From Oxalobacteraceae sp. CFBP 13730 (GTDB lineage: Bacteria > Pseudomonadota > Gammaproteobacteria > Burkholderiales > Burkholderiaceae_D): a stretch of 64,000 nucleotides of DNA. Below the pieces are notes generated by a model that ran no database searches, was not told where the DNA came from, and was given only the letters and a program-made list of their open reading frames with translations. Each line of letters opens with the position of its first letter. The stretch's first letter is position 1. The stretch is from NCBI GenBank assembly GCA_014841835.1, contig JACYUQ010000002.1:248001-312000 (forward strand), written 5' to 3'. Positions 43,847 through 51,445 of this stretch are shown piece by piece. A program made the translations under genes and the position numbers.

Positions 43847-43854
43847 TCGGCAAT
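43847..43854. repeat. right 8-bp target-site duplication of the IS
   Basis: TCGGCAAT, an exact copy of 42770-42777, directly outside the right inverted repeat. Confidence 0.95.
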
Positions 43855-43856
43855 CG

Positions 43857-43891
43857 TTGGGCGGCCAGGGCATCGGCCGCCCAATTTTATT
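43857..43891 (+). terminator. rho-independent terminator, probably originally that of sdaA
   Basis: TTGGGCGGCC and GGCCGCCCAA form a 10-bp perfect stem around an 8-nt loop, followed by TTTTATT. If the IS and one duplication are removed, it lies about 40 bp past the sdaA stop, the expected place for its terminator. It now follows the IS and precedes the thrC promoter. Confidence 0.9.
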
Positions 43892-43918
43892 GGGTGACAT
43901 GACTTTTTTGCAGCACAG

Positions 43919-43947
43919 CATACAATTTCTCTGGCTCCTACTATAAT
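43919..43947 (+). promoter_or_regulatory. predicted thrC promoter
   Basis: A perfect TATAAT (43942-43947) with CATACA (43919-43924) 17 bp upstream, a weak -35. The start near 43954 gives a leader of about 30 nt. With the terminator just before it, this makes thrC-moeA-moaD an independent unit. Confidence 0.55.
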
Positions 43948-43983
43948 TGACGATCCACCCGAGCCAACTGGATCTACAACCGT

Positions 43984-45459
43984 ATGCACTATGTGTCCAC
44001 CCGCGCGACGAGCGCGTCCGCAGCACGCAATCCCGAGAACTTCTGTGACATCCTGCTCGGCGGCCTCGCCCCGGACGGCGGCCTGTACCTGCCAGCCGAG
44101 TACCCGCAGGTCACGAGCGCCGAGCTTGACGCGTGGCGCACGCTGTCGTACGCCGACCTGGCCTTCGAGATCCTGCGCAAGTTCGCCACCGATATCCCGG
44201 ATGCGGACCTCAAGGCCATCACGACGCGCACCTACACGCCCGCCGTGTACTGCAACGCGCGTGCCGGCGAGTCCGCTGCCGAGATCACCCCGCTGCGCGT
44301 GCTGGAAGACGGCCGCAATGGCAAGCTGATCCTGCAGGCGCTCTCGAACGGCCCGACGCTGGCGTTCAAGGACATGGCAATGCAGTTGCTCGGCAACCTG
44401 TTCGAGTATGCGCTGGCCAAACACAGCGACGAACTGAACATCTTCGGCGCGACCTCGGGGGACACCGGCAGCGCCGCCGAATACGCGATGCGTGGCAAGA
44501 AGGGCGTGCGTGTGTTCATGCTGTCGCCGCACGGGCGCATGAGCGCATTCCAGACCGCGCAGATGTTCAGCCTGCAAGACCCGAACATCTTCAATATCGC
44601 CGTCAAGGGCAACTTCGACGATTGCCAGGACCTGGTCAAGGCGGTGTCGAACGACCTCACGTTCAAGGCGCGCCAGAAGATCGGCACCGTCAATTCGATC
44701 AACTGGGCCCGTGTCGTGGCCCAGGTCGTGTATTACTTCCGCGGCTACCTGGCCGCGACCACGAGCAACGACCAGAAAGTCTCGTTCACGGTTCCGTCGG
44801 GTAACTTCGGCAATATCTGCGCCGGCCACATCGCCCGCATGATGGGCCTGCCGATCGACAAGCTGGTGGCCGCTACCAACGAAAACGACGTGCTCGACGA
44901 ATTCTTCCGCACCGGCGTGTACCGCGTGCGCAAGGCGGCCGAGACGTTCCACACGAGCAGCCCGTCGATGGATATCTCGAAGGCGTCGAACTTCGAGCGC
45001 TTCGTGTATGACCTGGTCGGGCGCGACGCCGAGCGTACCCACGCGTTGTTCCGCAAGGTCGACACGCATGGCGGCTTCGACCTGTCCGGCAAGCCGGGCA
45101 GCGATGGCGACGAATTCAAGCAGGTGGCGCGCTTCGGCTTCGCCTCGGGCCGCTCGACGCACAACGACCGTCTGGATACGATCCGCGACGTGGCCGACGA
45201 CTACGACATCACCATCGACACCCACACCGCCGATGGCATCAAGGTCGCGCGCGAGCACATGGCGCCGCGCGTGCCGATGATCGTGCTGGAAACCGCGCTG
45301 GCCGCCAAGTTCAACGAGACGATCCTGGAAGCGCTGGGCACCGATGCCGAGCGTCCGGCCGGTTTCGACGACATCGAGGCGCTGCCGCAGCGCTACGTCG
45401 TGATGCCTGCGGACGTCGCGCAAATGAAGGCGTACATCGCCGATCACACGGGGCTGTAG
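43984..45459 (+). CDS. thrC: threonine synthase
   Basis: A PLP enzyme converting O-phosphohomoserine to threonine, the last step of threonine synthesis. The 491-residue product is of the long bacterial/fungal form: MHYVSTR start, GGLAPDGGLYLPAEYP, PLP lysine K129 in LAFKDMAMQ, FGATSGDTGSAA, VPSGNFGNICAG and FATGR-like SGRSTHNDRL. Homoserine dehydrogenase, which often precedes thrC in related genomes, is not present upstream; instead the threonine-degrading operon and the IS are. moeA begins 1 base after the stop. Confidence 0.96.
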   Translation: MHYVSTRATSASAARNPENFCDILLGGLAPDGGLYLPAEYPQVTSAELDAWRTLSYADLAFEILRKFATDIPDADLKAITTRTYTPAVYCNARAGESAAEITPLRVLEDGRNGKLILQALSNGPTLAFKDMAMQLLGNLFEYALAKHSDELNIFGATSGDTGSAAEYAMRGKKGVRVFMLSPHGRMSAFQTAQMFSLQDPNIFNIAVKGNFDDCQDLVKAVSNDLTFKARQKIGTVNSINWARVVAQVVYYFRGYLAATTSNDQKVSFTVPSGNFGNICAGHIARMMGLPIDKLVAATNENDVLDEFFRTGVYRVRKAAETFHTSSPSMDISKASNFERFVYDLVGRDAERTHALFRKVDTHGGFDLSGKPGSDGDEFKQVARFGFASGRSTHNDRLDTIRDVADDYDITIDTHTADGIKVAREHMAPRVPMIVLETALAAKFNETILEALGTDAERPAGFDDIEALPQRYVVMPADVAQMKAYIADHTGL

Positions 45460-45460
45460 C

Positions 45461-46708
45461 ATGAACGCACCAGGACAACGACCGCCCATGCTGGCGGTGC
45501 GCGAGGCGCTGGACGTGCTGCTTGCCGCCGCGCGCCCCGTGACGGACATCGAAACGATCCCCACGCTGGACGCCAACGGCCGCGTGCTGGCAGACGACCA
45601 GTTGGCCACCATCGACGTGCCATCGGCCGACAACACGCAAATGGATGGCTACGCCGTGCGCGCCGCCGACTGCGCGAGCGGCGAGGCGACGCTGCGGGTG
45701 GCCCAGCGCATCCCGGCCGGCCACGTCGGCCAGCCACTCGAACCCGGTACGGCAGCGCGTATCTTCACCGGCGCCCTGATTCCGCCAGGCGCCGACGCCG
45801 TCGTCATGCAGGAGCAGTGCGAGGCCGCGGGCGACAATGTGACCGTGCGCCACGTGCCGGCCGACGGCGAGTGGATCCGCCGCAAAGGCGAAGACATCGG
45901 CAACGGCAGCGTAATCCTGACCGCCGGCACCCGCCTGCGCAGCCAGGAGCTGGGCTTGGCTGCCTCGGTGGGCCTGGCGACGCTGCCCGTGCACCGGCGC
46001 CTGCGCGTGGCCGTGTTCTTCACCGGCGACGAACTGGCGATGCCGGGCGAGGTGGCCGCGCAGGATCTGGCACCAGGCGCGATCTACAACTCGAACCGCT
46101 TCACGCTGCGCGCGCTGTTGGAAAACTTTGGCTGCGAAATCACCGACTTCGGCATCGTGCCCGATACGCTGGCCGCGACGCGCGCCACGCTGCGCGACGC
46201 CGCCCGTGCGCATGACCTGATCATCACGTCAGGCGGGGTGTCGGTGGGCGAGGAAGACCATATCAAGCCGGCCGTCGAGGCGGAAGGGCGTCTGTCGATG
46301 TGGCAGATCGCCGTCAAGCCGGGCAAGCCGCTGGCGTTTGGCGAGGTTCATCGTGACGGTGATAATGCCTTCTTCATCGGTTTGCCGGGCAATCCGGTGT
46401 CGAGCTTCGTTACCTTCCTCCTGTTCGTGCGGCCGTTCCTGCTGCGCCTGCAGGGCGTGCGTGGTCCGGTCGAGCCGCGCGGGTATCTGGTGCGGGCCGA
46501 TTTCGACCTGCACAAGGGCGATCGTCGCAACGAATTCCTGCGCGCGCGCTTCAATGCAGGCGGTGGCGTCGAATTGTTTGCGAACCAGGGTTCCGGCGTG
46601 CTGACGTCCACCGTGTGGGGCGATGGCCTGATCGATAACCCGCCGGGCAATGCGATTGCCGCGGGCGACCTGGTGCGCTTCATCCCGTTCGCCGAACTCC
46701 AGCATTAG
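45461..46708 (+). CDS. moeA: molybdopterin molybdotransferase
   Basis: Inserts molybdate into adenylylated molybdopterin to finish molybdenum cofactor. The 415-residue product has the family order: VPSADNTQMDGYAVRA, RIFTGALIPPGADAVVMQEQ, the MoCF-like domain with TSGGVSVGEEDHIK and KPGKPLAFGE, and FIGLPGNPVSSFVTF, then a beta-barrel C-terminal domain. It follows thrC by 1 base and precedes moaD by 7, so the three are surely co-transcribed, as in many Burkholderiales, although threonine and molybdenum-cofactor synthesis share no chemistry. Confidence 0.96.
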   Translation: MNAPGQRPPMLAVREALDVLLAAARPVTDIETIPTLDANGRVLADDQLATIDVPSADNTQMDGYAVRAADCASGEATLRVAQRIPAGHVGQPLEPGTAARIFTGALIPPGADAVVMQEQCEAAGDNVTVRHVPADGEWIRRKGEDIGNGSVILTAGTRLRSQELGLAASVGLATLPVHRRLRVAVFFTGDELAMPGEVAAQDLAPGAIYNSNRFTLRALLENFGCEITDFGIVPDTLAATRATLRDAARAHDLIITSGGVSVGEEDHIKPAVEAEGRLSMWQIAVKPGKPLAFGEVHRDGDNAFFIGLPGNPVSSFVTFLLFVRPFLLRLQGVRGPVEPRGYLVRADFDLHKGDRRNEFLRARFNAGGGVELFANQGSGVLTSTVWGDGLIDNPPGNAIAAGDLVRFIPFAELQH

Positions 46709-46715
46709 GATCGTC

Positions 46716-46973
46716 ATGAAGATCAACGTAAAGTATTTTGCCGCGCTGCGTGAAGCAGTCGGTACGGGGCAGGAACAGCTGGACCTGCCACCGGAGGTCG
46801 CGACCGTGGGCGCCGTACGCGAATTGCTGCGCGCGCGCGGTGGCGTGTGGGCCGAGGCGCTGGCGCCCGAGCGCGCAGTGCGCATGGCCCATCAGCAGGT
46901 GATGTGCGACGGCGCCACGCCCGTGGCGGCCGGCGCCGAAGTGGCGTTCTTCCCGCCCGTGACGGGCGGGTAA
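46716..46973 (+). CDS. moaD: molybdopterin synthase sulfur carrier subunit
   Basis: An 85-residue ubiquitin-like sulfur carrier. It begins MKINVKYFAALREAVG and ends in the required double glycine (FFPPVTGG), which is thiocarboxylated and delivers sulfur to precursor Z in complex with MoaE. AGGATCGTC lies over the moeA stop. moaE, which usually follows, is absent: the next gene is on the opposite strand and converges 14 bp away. Confidence 0.94.
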   Translation: MKINVKYFAALREAVGTGQEQLDLPPEVATVGAVRELLRARGGVWAEALAPERAVRMAHQQVMCDGATPVAAGAEVAFFPPVTGG

Positions 46974-46987
46974 GCCCTCCCGCTCGA

Positions 46988-48028
46988 CTAGATCGCGGCG
47001 ATCGACTGCTCGGCCAGCGCCATGAGTTTGGCGCAATTGCTGTTGCGGGCCGCGAAGTCCTTCCACGCCGTATTGCGGGCGACTTCCTGCCAGCCGCGCA
47101 GCGCGTCGGGATTCAGGTCGACTACGCGCGCGCCAACGCCGCGGTACACGGTGGCGACTTCGGCATCGTCCATGCGCGCCGAATTCATCGCGAACTTTTC
47201 CAGATCGGCACCCACCGTCATCACCGCCTGCTGCTGCGCCTTGGTCAGGCGCTCGAACACGGTGCGCGACATCAGTAGCGGCTCGAACATGAACCAGTAC
47301 GAACCGGCGCGCGCTGTCGTCAGCGAACGGGCCGTCTCTTGCAAGCGGAACGAGATCAGCGACGTCGATGACGTCAGCGCCGCATCGAGGGTGCCGCTGC
47401 GTAGGGCGTTGTAGATTTCGTTGGATGGCATGTTGACCACCGTGGCGCCGGCGTTTTGCAGAAGCATGTCCATCTCGCGCGAGCCGCCGCGTACTTTCAG
47501 GCCACGCGCGTCGTCGGGGGTGATGATCGGGTCGCCCCGCGACGCGACGCCGCCGGCCTGCCAGATCCAGCTGACGATGACCAGGCCCTGTTCGCCAAGG
47601 ATGCGCGACAGTTCGCGCCCGACCGGTGCATTGCGCCAGCCGTAACCCTGTTCGTAGGAGGTGACCAGTGCCGGCATCAGCCCGATATTGGCTTCCGGCG
47701 CCTCGGCGCCCGCGTATGACAGCGGCACCAGTGCCATGTCGAGTTTGCCGCTACGCAGCGCGCCGAACTGGGCGGCCGGCTGCATCATGGTCGAGTCCGG
47801 ATAGATCGAGAACTTCACGCCGCCACGCGTGCGCTTTTCGACCTCGGAAGCGAACATGCGGCACAGGCGATCGCGGAAGTCGCCCCGCGCTATGCTGCCG
47901 CCGGGGAATTGGTGCGAGATCTTGAGATTGTTGGGCTGGGCCCACGCCGAGCCCATCCAGAGCGGGCTGGTGGCGAGCGCACCGAGTACTGTCCTGCGCG
48001 TAGCGAACGATTCGATTTCTACCGACAT
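46988..48028 (-). CDS. TRAP transporter substrate-binding protein, DctP type (orphan)
   Basis: A 346-residue exported binding protein of tripartite ATP-independent periplasmic transporters. The signal begins with SFATRRTVLGALATSPLWMGSAWAQ, with twin arginines ahead of a hydrophobic core, so Tat export is possible. The DctP fold is marked by LKISHQFPGGS, VKFSIYPDSTMM, DMALVPLSYAG, LKVRGGSREMDMLLQNAGATVVNMPSNEIYNALRSGTLDAA. Ligands are usually carboxylates. No DctQ/DctM membrane subunits are adjacent. GGAGG lies 6 bases before the ATG at 48028 and directly abuts an earlier ATG at 48034, so I prefer 48028. Confidence 0.9.
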   Translation of the reverse strand: MSVEIESFATRRTVLGALATSPLWMGSAWAQPNNLKISHQFPGGSIARGDFRDRLCRMFASEVEKRTRGGVKFSIYPDSTMMQPAAQFGALRSGKLDMALVPLSYAGAEAPEANIGLMPALVTSYEQGYGWRNAPVGRELSRILGEQGLVIVSWIWQAGGVASRGDPIITPDDARGLKVRGGSREMDMLLQNAGATVVNMPSNEIYNALRSGTLDAALTSSTSLISFRLQETARSLTTARAGSYWFMFEPLLMSRTVFERLTKAQQQAVMTVGADLEKFAMNSARMDDAEVATVYRGVGARVVDLNPDALRGWQEVARNTAWKDFAARNSNCAKLMALAEQSIAAI

Positions 48029-48207
48029 ATACATCCTCCAAGATGTTGTAACGGACTGCCGGGCGAATCGTGGCGGGCCTCGTCAATGCGGGCGTCATCG
48101 TTCGCAGCTGGCCACGACAAGAATATGCCTGCTGCGCGGCATGTCAAGCAGAATATTGCAGATCTGACAAACCGAACATGCTGGAGGAATAGCGTGGCCG
48201 GTGGCGA

Positions 48208-48432
48208 TCAGCGCACCTGCTCATCCTTGCAGACGGCGCAGGCGATGCCGCGGCTGGCCTGGCGCCAGCGCGAGGCGACGAAGATTGCCGCCGCCGCTGC
48301 CGACCAGCCCAGGGTAGCGGGCCAGGTGGCGGCCAGGCTGTCGCCGCGCATCAGGTCGACGGCGGCAAGCAGCAGAAACATGGTGCCGGCGGCCAGCAGG
48401 AACTGGCCAATCCAATAGGTAACAGGGCGCAT
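48208..48432 (-). CDS. small two-helix membrane protein, last gene of XRE operon
   Basis: A 74-residue protein with two predicted transmembrane helices (WIGQFLLAAGTMFLLLAAV and ATLGWSAAAAAIFVAS) and a basic C-terminal tail containing a CAVC cysteine pair. A strong AAGGAG lies 6 bases before the ATG. It begins 12 bp after the hydrolase stop and should be the last gene of the four-gene operon starting at 49987. I do not recognise a family. Confidence 0.7.
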   Translation of the reverse strand: MRPVTYWIGQFLLAAGTMFLLLAAVDLMRGDSLAATWPATLGWSAAAAAIFVASRWRQASRGIACAVCKDEQVR

Positions 48433-48444
48433 GGAAAACTCCTT

Positions 48445-49380
48445 TCAATGACGGTCGAAAAAGCGACGCAGGATGCCGGCCAGAGCCAGCGGCTGGTCAA
48501 TCATCAGGAAGTGCCGGGACGGCGCAATCGGCACCACCTCGACCGAGGAAATGCCCTCGACCAGGCTGCGGTAATGCGCGACCTTGTCGTCGGCCGTCAT
48601 GGTGTCCTGCGCCCCATCGTATTGGTAAAACGGCGCGACCACCAGCACCGGCGCGGTGATCTTTTCCAGGCCCGGGCGCAGGTCGAGCGCCAGCGCGTCA
48701 GCCACATAGGCGCCGACGGCGGCCCGGTCGCTGCGCAGCAGCAGTGGCGTGATGTCGTCGGCCTTGCCGATGTCGAGCACGCCCTGGCCGCGCATGTACT
48801 GGCGCTGCTGGGCGGCCCAGGCCTTGGGGTCGGCGACGGCCATCGTGTCGCGCACCCGCTGCGCCGCTTGCGGACGTTGCTCGGGCGGCATGTTTTCGGT
48901 GCCGGGGAAGACCGGCAGGCCGTCGAGCGCCACGACGCCGCCGATGCGGTTGCCCAGCTTCTGCGCCACTGCGTAGCCCAGCGTGCCGCCCAGGCTGTGG
49001 CCAACGAGGATCGGCTTGTTGAGCTTGCGCTGCGCGATCAATCCCTCCAGCGCGGCGCGGGCGCCATCGAATGGTTCGCCGGCGGGGCCGGGGCGGCCGT
49101 CAAAGCCCGGCAACGTCACCACATACAGCGTGAACTCGTCCTTGAACTGGCGGATCACGTCCTGCCACACCCACGGGCCGCTGGCCAGGCCAGGAATCAG
49201 GATCACCGGCCGGCCCTTGCTGCCATGGCGTTCGACCAGCAGCGAACCGGATTCGAAGGTTTCCGCTGGCGTGATGCTGGCGGCAAAGCGGTTCGCGCTC
49301 TGGCTTGCCGGGGCCGGAGACTGTGCTGCGGCAAAGGGGGCGGCGCCAAGTGCAAGGGTCAACAACAGTGCAGCTTTCAT
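48445..49380 (-). CDS. exported alpha/beta hydrolase
   Basis: A 311-residue hydrolase with an N-terminal signal peptide (MKAALLLTLALGAAPFAAAQ). The oxyanion segment is IPGLASGPWVW, the nucleophile elbow GHSLGG, and the catalytic His lies in SRHFLMIDQP near the end. The acid is probably an Asp shortly before it (the YQYDGAQDTM region). Substrate unknown. Its ATG overlaps the XRE regulator's stop by 4 bp (ATGA), so it is translated with a regulator gene upstream; a small membrane protein follows. Confidence 0.85.
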   Translation of the reverse strand: MKAALLLTLALGAAPFAAAQSPAPASQSANRFAASITPAETFESGSLLVERHGSKGRPVILIPGLASGPWVWQDVIRQFKDEFTLYVVTLPGFDGRPGPAGEPFDGARAALEGLIAQRKLNKPILVGHSLGGTLGYAVAQKLGNRIGGVVALDGLPVFPGTENMPPEQRPQAAQRVRDTMAVADPKAWAAQQRQYMRGQGVLDIGKADDITPLLLRSDRAAVGAYVADALALDLRPGLEKITAPVLVVAPFYQYDGAQDTMTADDKVAHYRSLVEGISSVEVVPIAPSRHFLMIDQPLALAGILRRFFDRH

Positions 49381-49580
49381 GCGGTCTCCTGATCAGGTGT
49401 GAAGATGGCTTCGACCGGCAGGCCGAACAGCCGGGAAATGGCAAAGGCAAGGGGCAAGCTGGGATCGTAACGGCCCGTTTCGATTGCGTTGACGCTCTGG
49501 CGCGAGACGTCCAGGCGCTCGGCCAGGTCGGCCTGGCTCCAGCCCTGCGTGGCGCGTAGCTCGCGGATACTGTTTTTCAT
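49377..49580 (-). CDS. small XRE-family transcriptional regulator
   Basis: A 67-residue protein that is little more than one Cro/C1 helix-turn-helix (RATQGWSQADLAERLDVSRQSVNAIETG) and a short tail (PVEAIFTPD). Such compact regulators (YozG/YgzD type) usually accompany a small membrane protein gene and repress their own operon. Both ends overlap neighbours by 4 bp (ATGA), so it is coupled to the membrane protein before and the hydrolase after. The likely target is the repeated site at 50008-50063. Confidence 0.9.
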   Translation of the reverse strand: MKNSIRELRATQGWSQADLAERLDVSRQSVNAIETGRYDPSLPLAFAISRLFGLPVEAIFTPDQETA

Positions 49581-49987
49581 CGCGTCTGCAGCTTCGTGTG
49601 CACTGAGCGTACCAGGCATACCAGCATGGTCGCGCCACACAGCACCACCCACACGACGAACATCGACATGCGCGGATAGCCGGCCGTCTCGAGGAACCCG
49701 TAGCTGAAGGTGAGCCCGGCAGTGAGTCCGGCGGCCAGCGCGAACGACTCAAGCAAGAAGCTGCGCAGATATTCGTCGACCCGGCCCAGATGGCGCGCGA
49801 TCGCCCACAGCGCCAGACAGAAGCCGATCATCGGCGAGAGCAGCACCAGGATGCGCAACGGGCCGTCGTCCATCGGCCGGCCGAAGCGGATCGAGGCCAT
49901 CAGCAGGACCGCATAGACCAGGAACGCGCCGGCCATCTCGCGCAGGTACGCCGTGTGAACCCGCTTCTCGTGCTTGCTCGCAGCCAT
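49577..49987 (-). CDS. four-helix membrane protein, first gene of XRE operon
   Basis: A 136-residue integral membrane protein with four predicted helices (about 18-34, 45-64, 78-98, 108-128). Proteins of this size commonly lie beside small XRE regulators; their role is not known, though some take part in relaying a membrane signal to the regulator. Its gene is transcribed from a near-consensus promoter (50024-50052) with a leader of about 30 nt. The next gene overlaps it by 4 bp. Confidence 0.78.
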   Translation of the reverse strand: MAASKHEKRVHTAYLREMAGAFLVYAVLLMASIRFGRPMDDGPLRILVLLSPMIGFCLALWAIARHLGRVDEYLRSFLLESFALAAGLTAGLTFSYGFLETAGYPRMSMFVVWVVLCGATMLVCLVRSVHTKLQTR

Positions 49988-50007
49988 CTGGTGTCTCTTG
50001 TCGGTTA

Positions 50008-50063
50008 GTAAAGGATGCTTTACATCGTAGGCCCGTTATTTTGCGATGTCAAGCATCCTTTAC
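50008..50063. promoter_or_regulatory. paired operator sites of the XRE operon
   Basis: GTAAAGGATGCTTTACATCG (50008-50027) and its inverted copy at 50044-50063 match at 19 of 20 positions, 16 bp apart. Each arm is itself a near-palindrome of the form GTAAAG-N4-CTTTAC. The arms overlap the -10 and the -35 of the minus-strand promoter, so binding would shut the operon off. The XRE protein encoded in the operon is the obvious candidate. Confidence 0.75.
50024..50052 (-). promoter_or_regulatory. sigma70 promoter of the XRE operon
   Basis: On the minus strand a perfect -35 TTGACA (50047-50052) and TACGAT (50024-50029) are separated by 17 bp. This is the best -35 hexamer I noted in the window. The start would be near 50017. 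Confidence 0.8.
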
Positions 50064-50124
50064 AGCGTTTTTTGGGGCGAGAAACCGACTACAATGCTGG
50101 TCCTGCTTTTTCTCGTTCGTCACC

Positions 50125-51381
50125 ATGACCCAGACCGCCAATCCCGCAATTTCGCCCCGTGTCGTCGTGATTGGCGGCGGTCCTGCGGGCCTGATGGCGG
50201 CCGAGACGCTGGCGGCAGCGGGCGTACAGGTCGACTTGTACGACGCGATGGCCAGCGTCGGGCGCAAGTTTCTGCTGGCCGGCAAGGGCGGCATGAACAT
50301 CACGCACTCGGAGCCCTATGCCGATTTCGTGCAGCGCTACAGCGACCGTCAGGTGCAGGTGAACGGCTGGCTCGAAGGGTTCGATGCCGACGCCGTGCGC
50401 GCCTGGATCCACGACCTTGGCATCGAGACCTTCGTCGGCACGTCGGGCCGCGTGTTCCCGCTCGAGATGAAGGCCGCGCCGTTGCTGCGCGCGTGGCTGC
50501 ACCGCCTGAAGGACAGCGGCGTGCGCTTTCACATGCGCCAGCGCTGGCTCGGCTGGCAGGACGGTCGGCTGCGCTTTGCCACGCCCGATGGCGAACGGCT
50601 GGTCGAGGCCGACGCGACGATCCTGGCACTGGGCGGCGCGAGCTGGGCGCGCCTGGGCTCGGACGGCGCCTGGGTCCCGTTGCTGCGTGAGCGCGGTGTC
50701 GAGGTCGCGCCGCTGGTGCCGGCCAACTGCGGTTTCGATACCGGCTGGAGCGCGCATTTCAGCAGCCGCTTTGCCGGTGCGCCGTTGTTGACGGTGGCTG
50801 CGGGCGTGCGCGGTGAAGATGGTACCGTCGCCTGGCGCAAGGGCCAGTTTGTCGTCACGGCAGGCGGCGTCGAAGGCAGTCTGGTGTACGCGTTATCGAA
50901 GCCCCTGCGCGACGCGATCGCGCGTGATGGCACGGCCACGCTGTGGCTCGACCTGGCGCCGGATCATCGTCCCGAGCGGGTGTTTGACGAGGTCACGCGC
51001 GGACGGGGTTCGCGATCAATGTCGAGCCATCTGCAAAGCCGGCTGGGGATCAGGGGCGTCAAGGCGGGGCTGCTGCACGAGTGCCTGTCGAAGGCCGATT
51101 ACGCCGATCCGGCCCGGCTGGCCGCGGCGATCAAGGCGCTGCCGGTGACGCTGCTGCGCCCGCGCCCGATCGACGAAGCGATCAGCAGCGCGGGGGGCGT
51201 GCGTTTCGACGCAATGGACGGCGCCAGCGCAATGCTGCGCGCGCTGCCCGGCGTGTTCGTCGCCGGCGAAATGGTGGACTGGGAAGCACCAACCGGCGGC
51301 TACCTGCTGACTGCCTGCTTTGCCAGCGGACGTGCGGCGGGCCGCAGTGCGCTGGCCTGGCTGGGGACTGCGCAGCGGTGA
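50125..51381 (+). CDS. NAD(P)/FAD-dependent oxidoreductase (HI0933/TIGR03862-like flavoprotein)
   Basis: A 418-residue flavoprotein with an N-terminal FAD dinucleotide motif VVVIGGGPAGLMAAETLAAAG, then VGRKFLLAGKGGMNITHSEP, which is the HI0933-family signature, and a C-terminal FAD motif GVFVAGEMVDWEAPTGGYLL. The family includes BaiN-like and TIGR03862 proteins; the physiological substrate is not known. The ATG at 50125 is the first that fits the family although no Shine-Dalgarno is visible. Its upstream region is shared with the XRE operon's operator. Confidence 0.88.
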   Translation: MTQTANPAISPRVVVIGGGPAGLMAAETLAAAGVQVDLYDAMASVGRKFLLAGKGGMNITHSEPYADFVQRYSDRQVQVNGWLEGFDADAVRAWIHDLGIETFVGTSGRVFPLEMKAAPLLRAWLHRLKDSGVRFHMRQRWLGWQDGRLRFATPDGERLVEADATILALGGASWARLGSDGAWVPLLRERGVEVAPLVPANCGFDTGWSAHFSSRFAGAPLLTVAAGVRGEDGTVAWRKGQFVVTAGGVEGSLVYALSKPLRDAIARDGTATLWLDLAPDHRPERVFDEVTRGRGSRSMSSHLQSRLGIRGVKAGLLHECLSKADYADPARLAAAIKALPVTLLRPRPIDEAISSAGGVRFDAMDGASAMLRALPGVFVAGEMVDWEAPTGGYLLTACFASGRAAGRSALAWLGTAQR

Positions 51382-51445
51382 CATTCCGTGAATTATCCCG
51401 GGGTGCGCGCTTGGTAAGATAAGCGTTTCGCACCACCGCAACCTC

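Noticed and set aside
43473..43897. Plus-strand open frames overlapping the IS right end
   Set aside because: They are antisense to the transposase and end in the IS border; the transposase explains the region.
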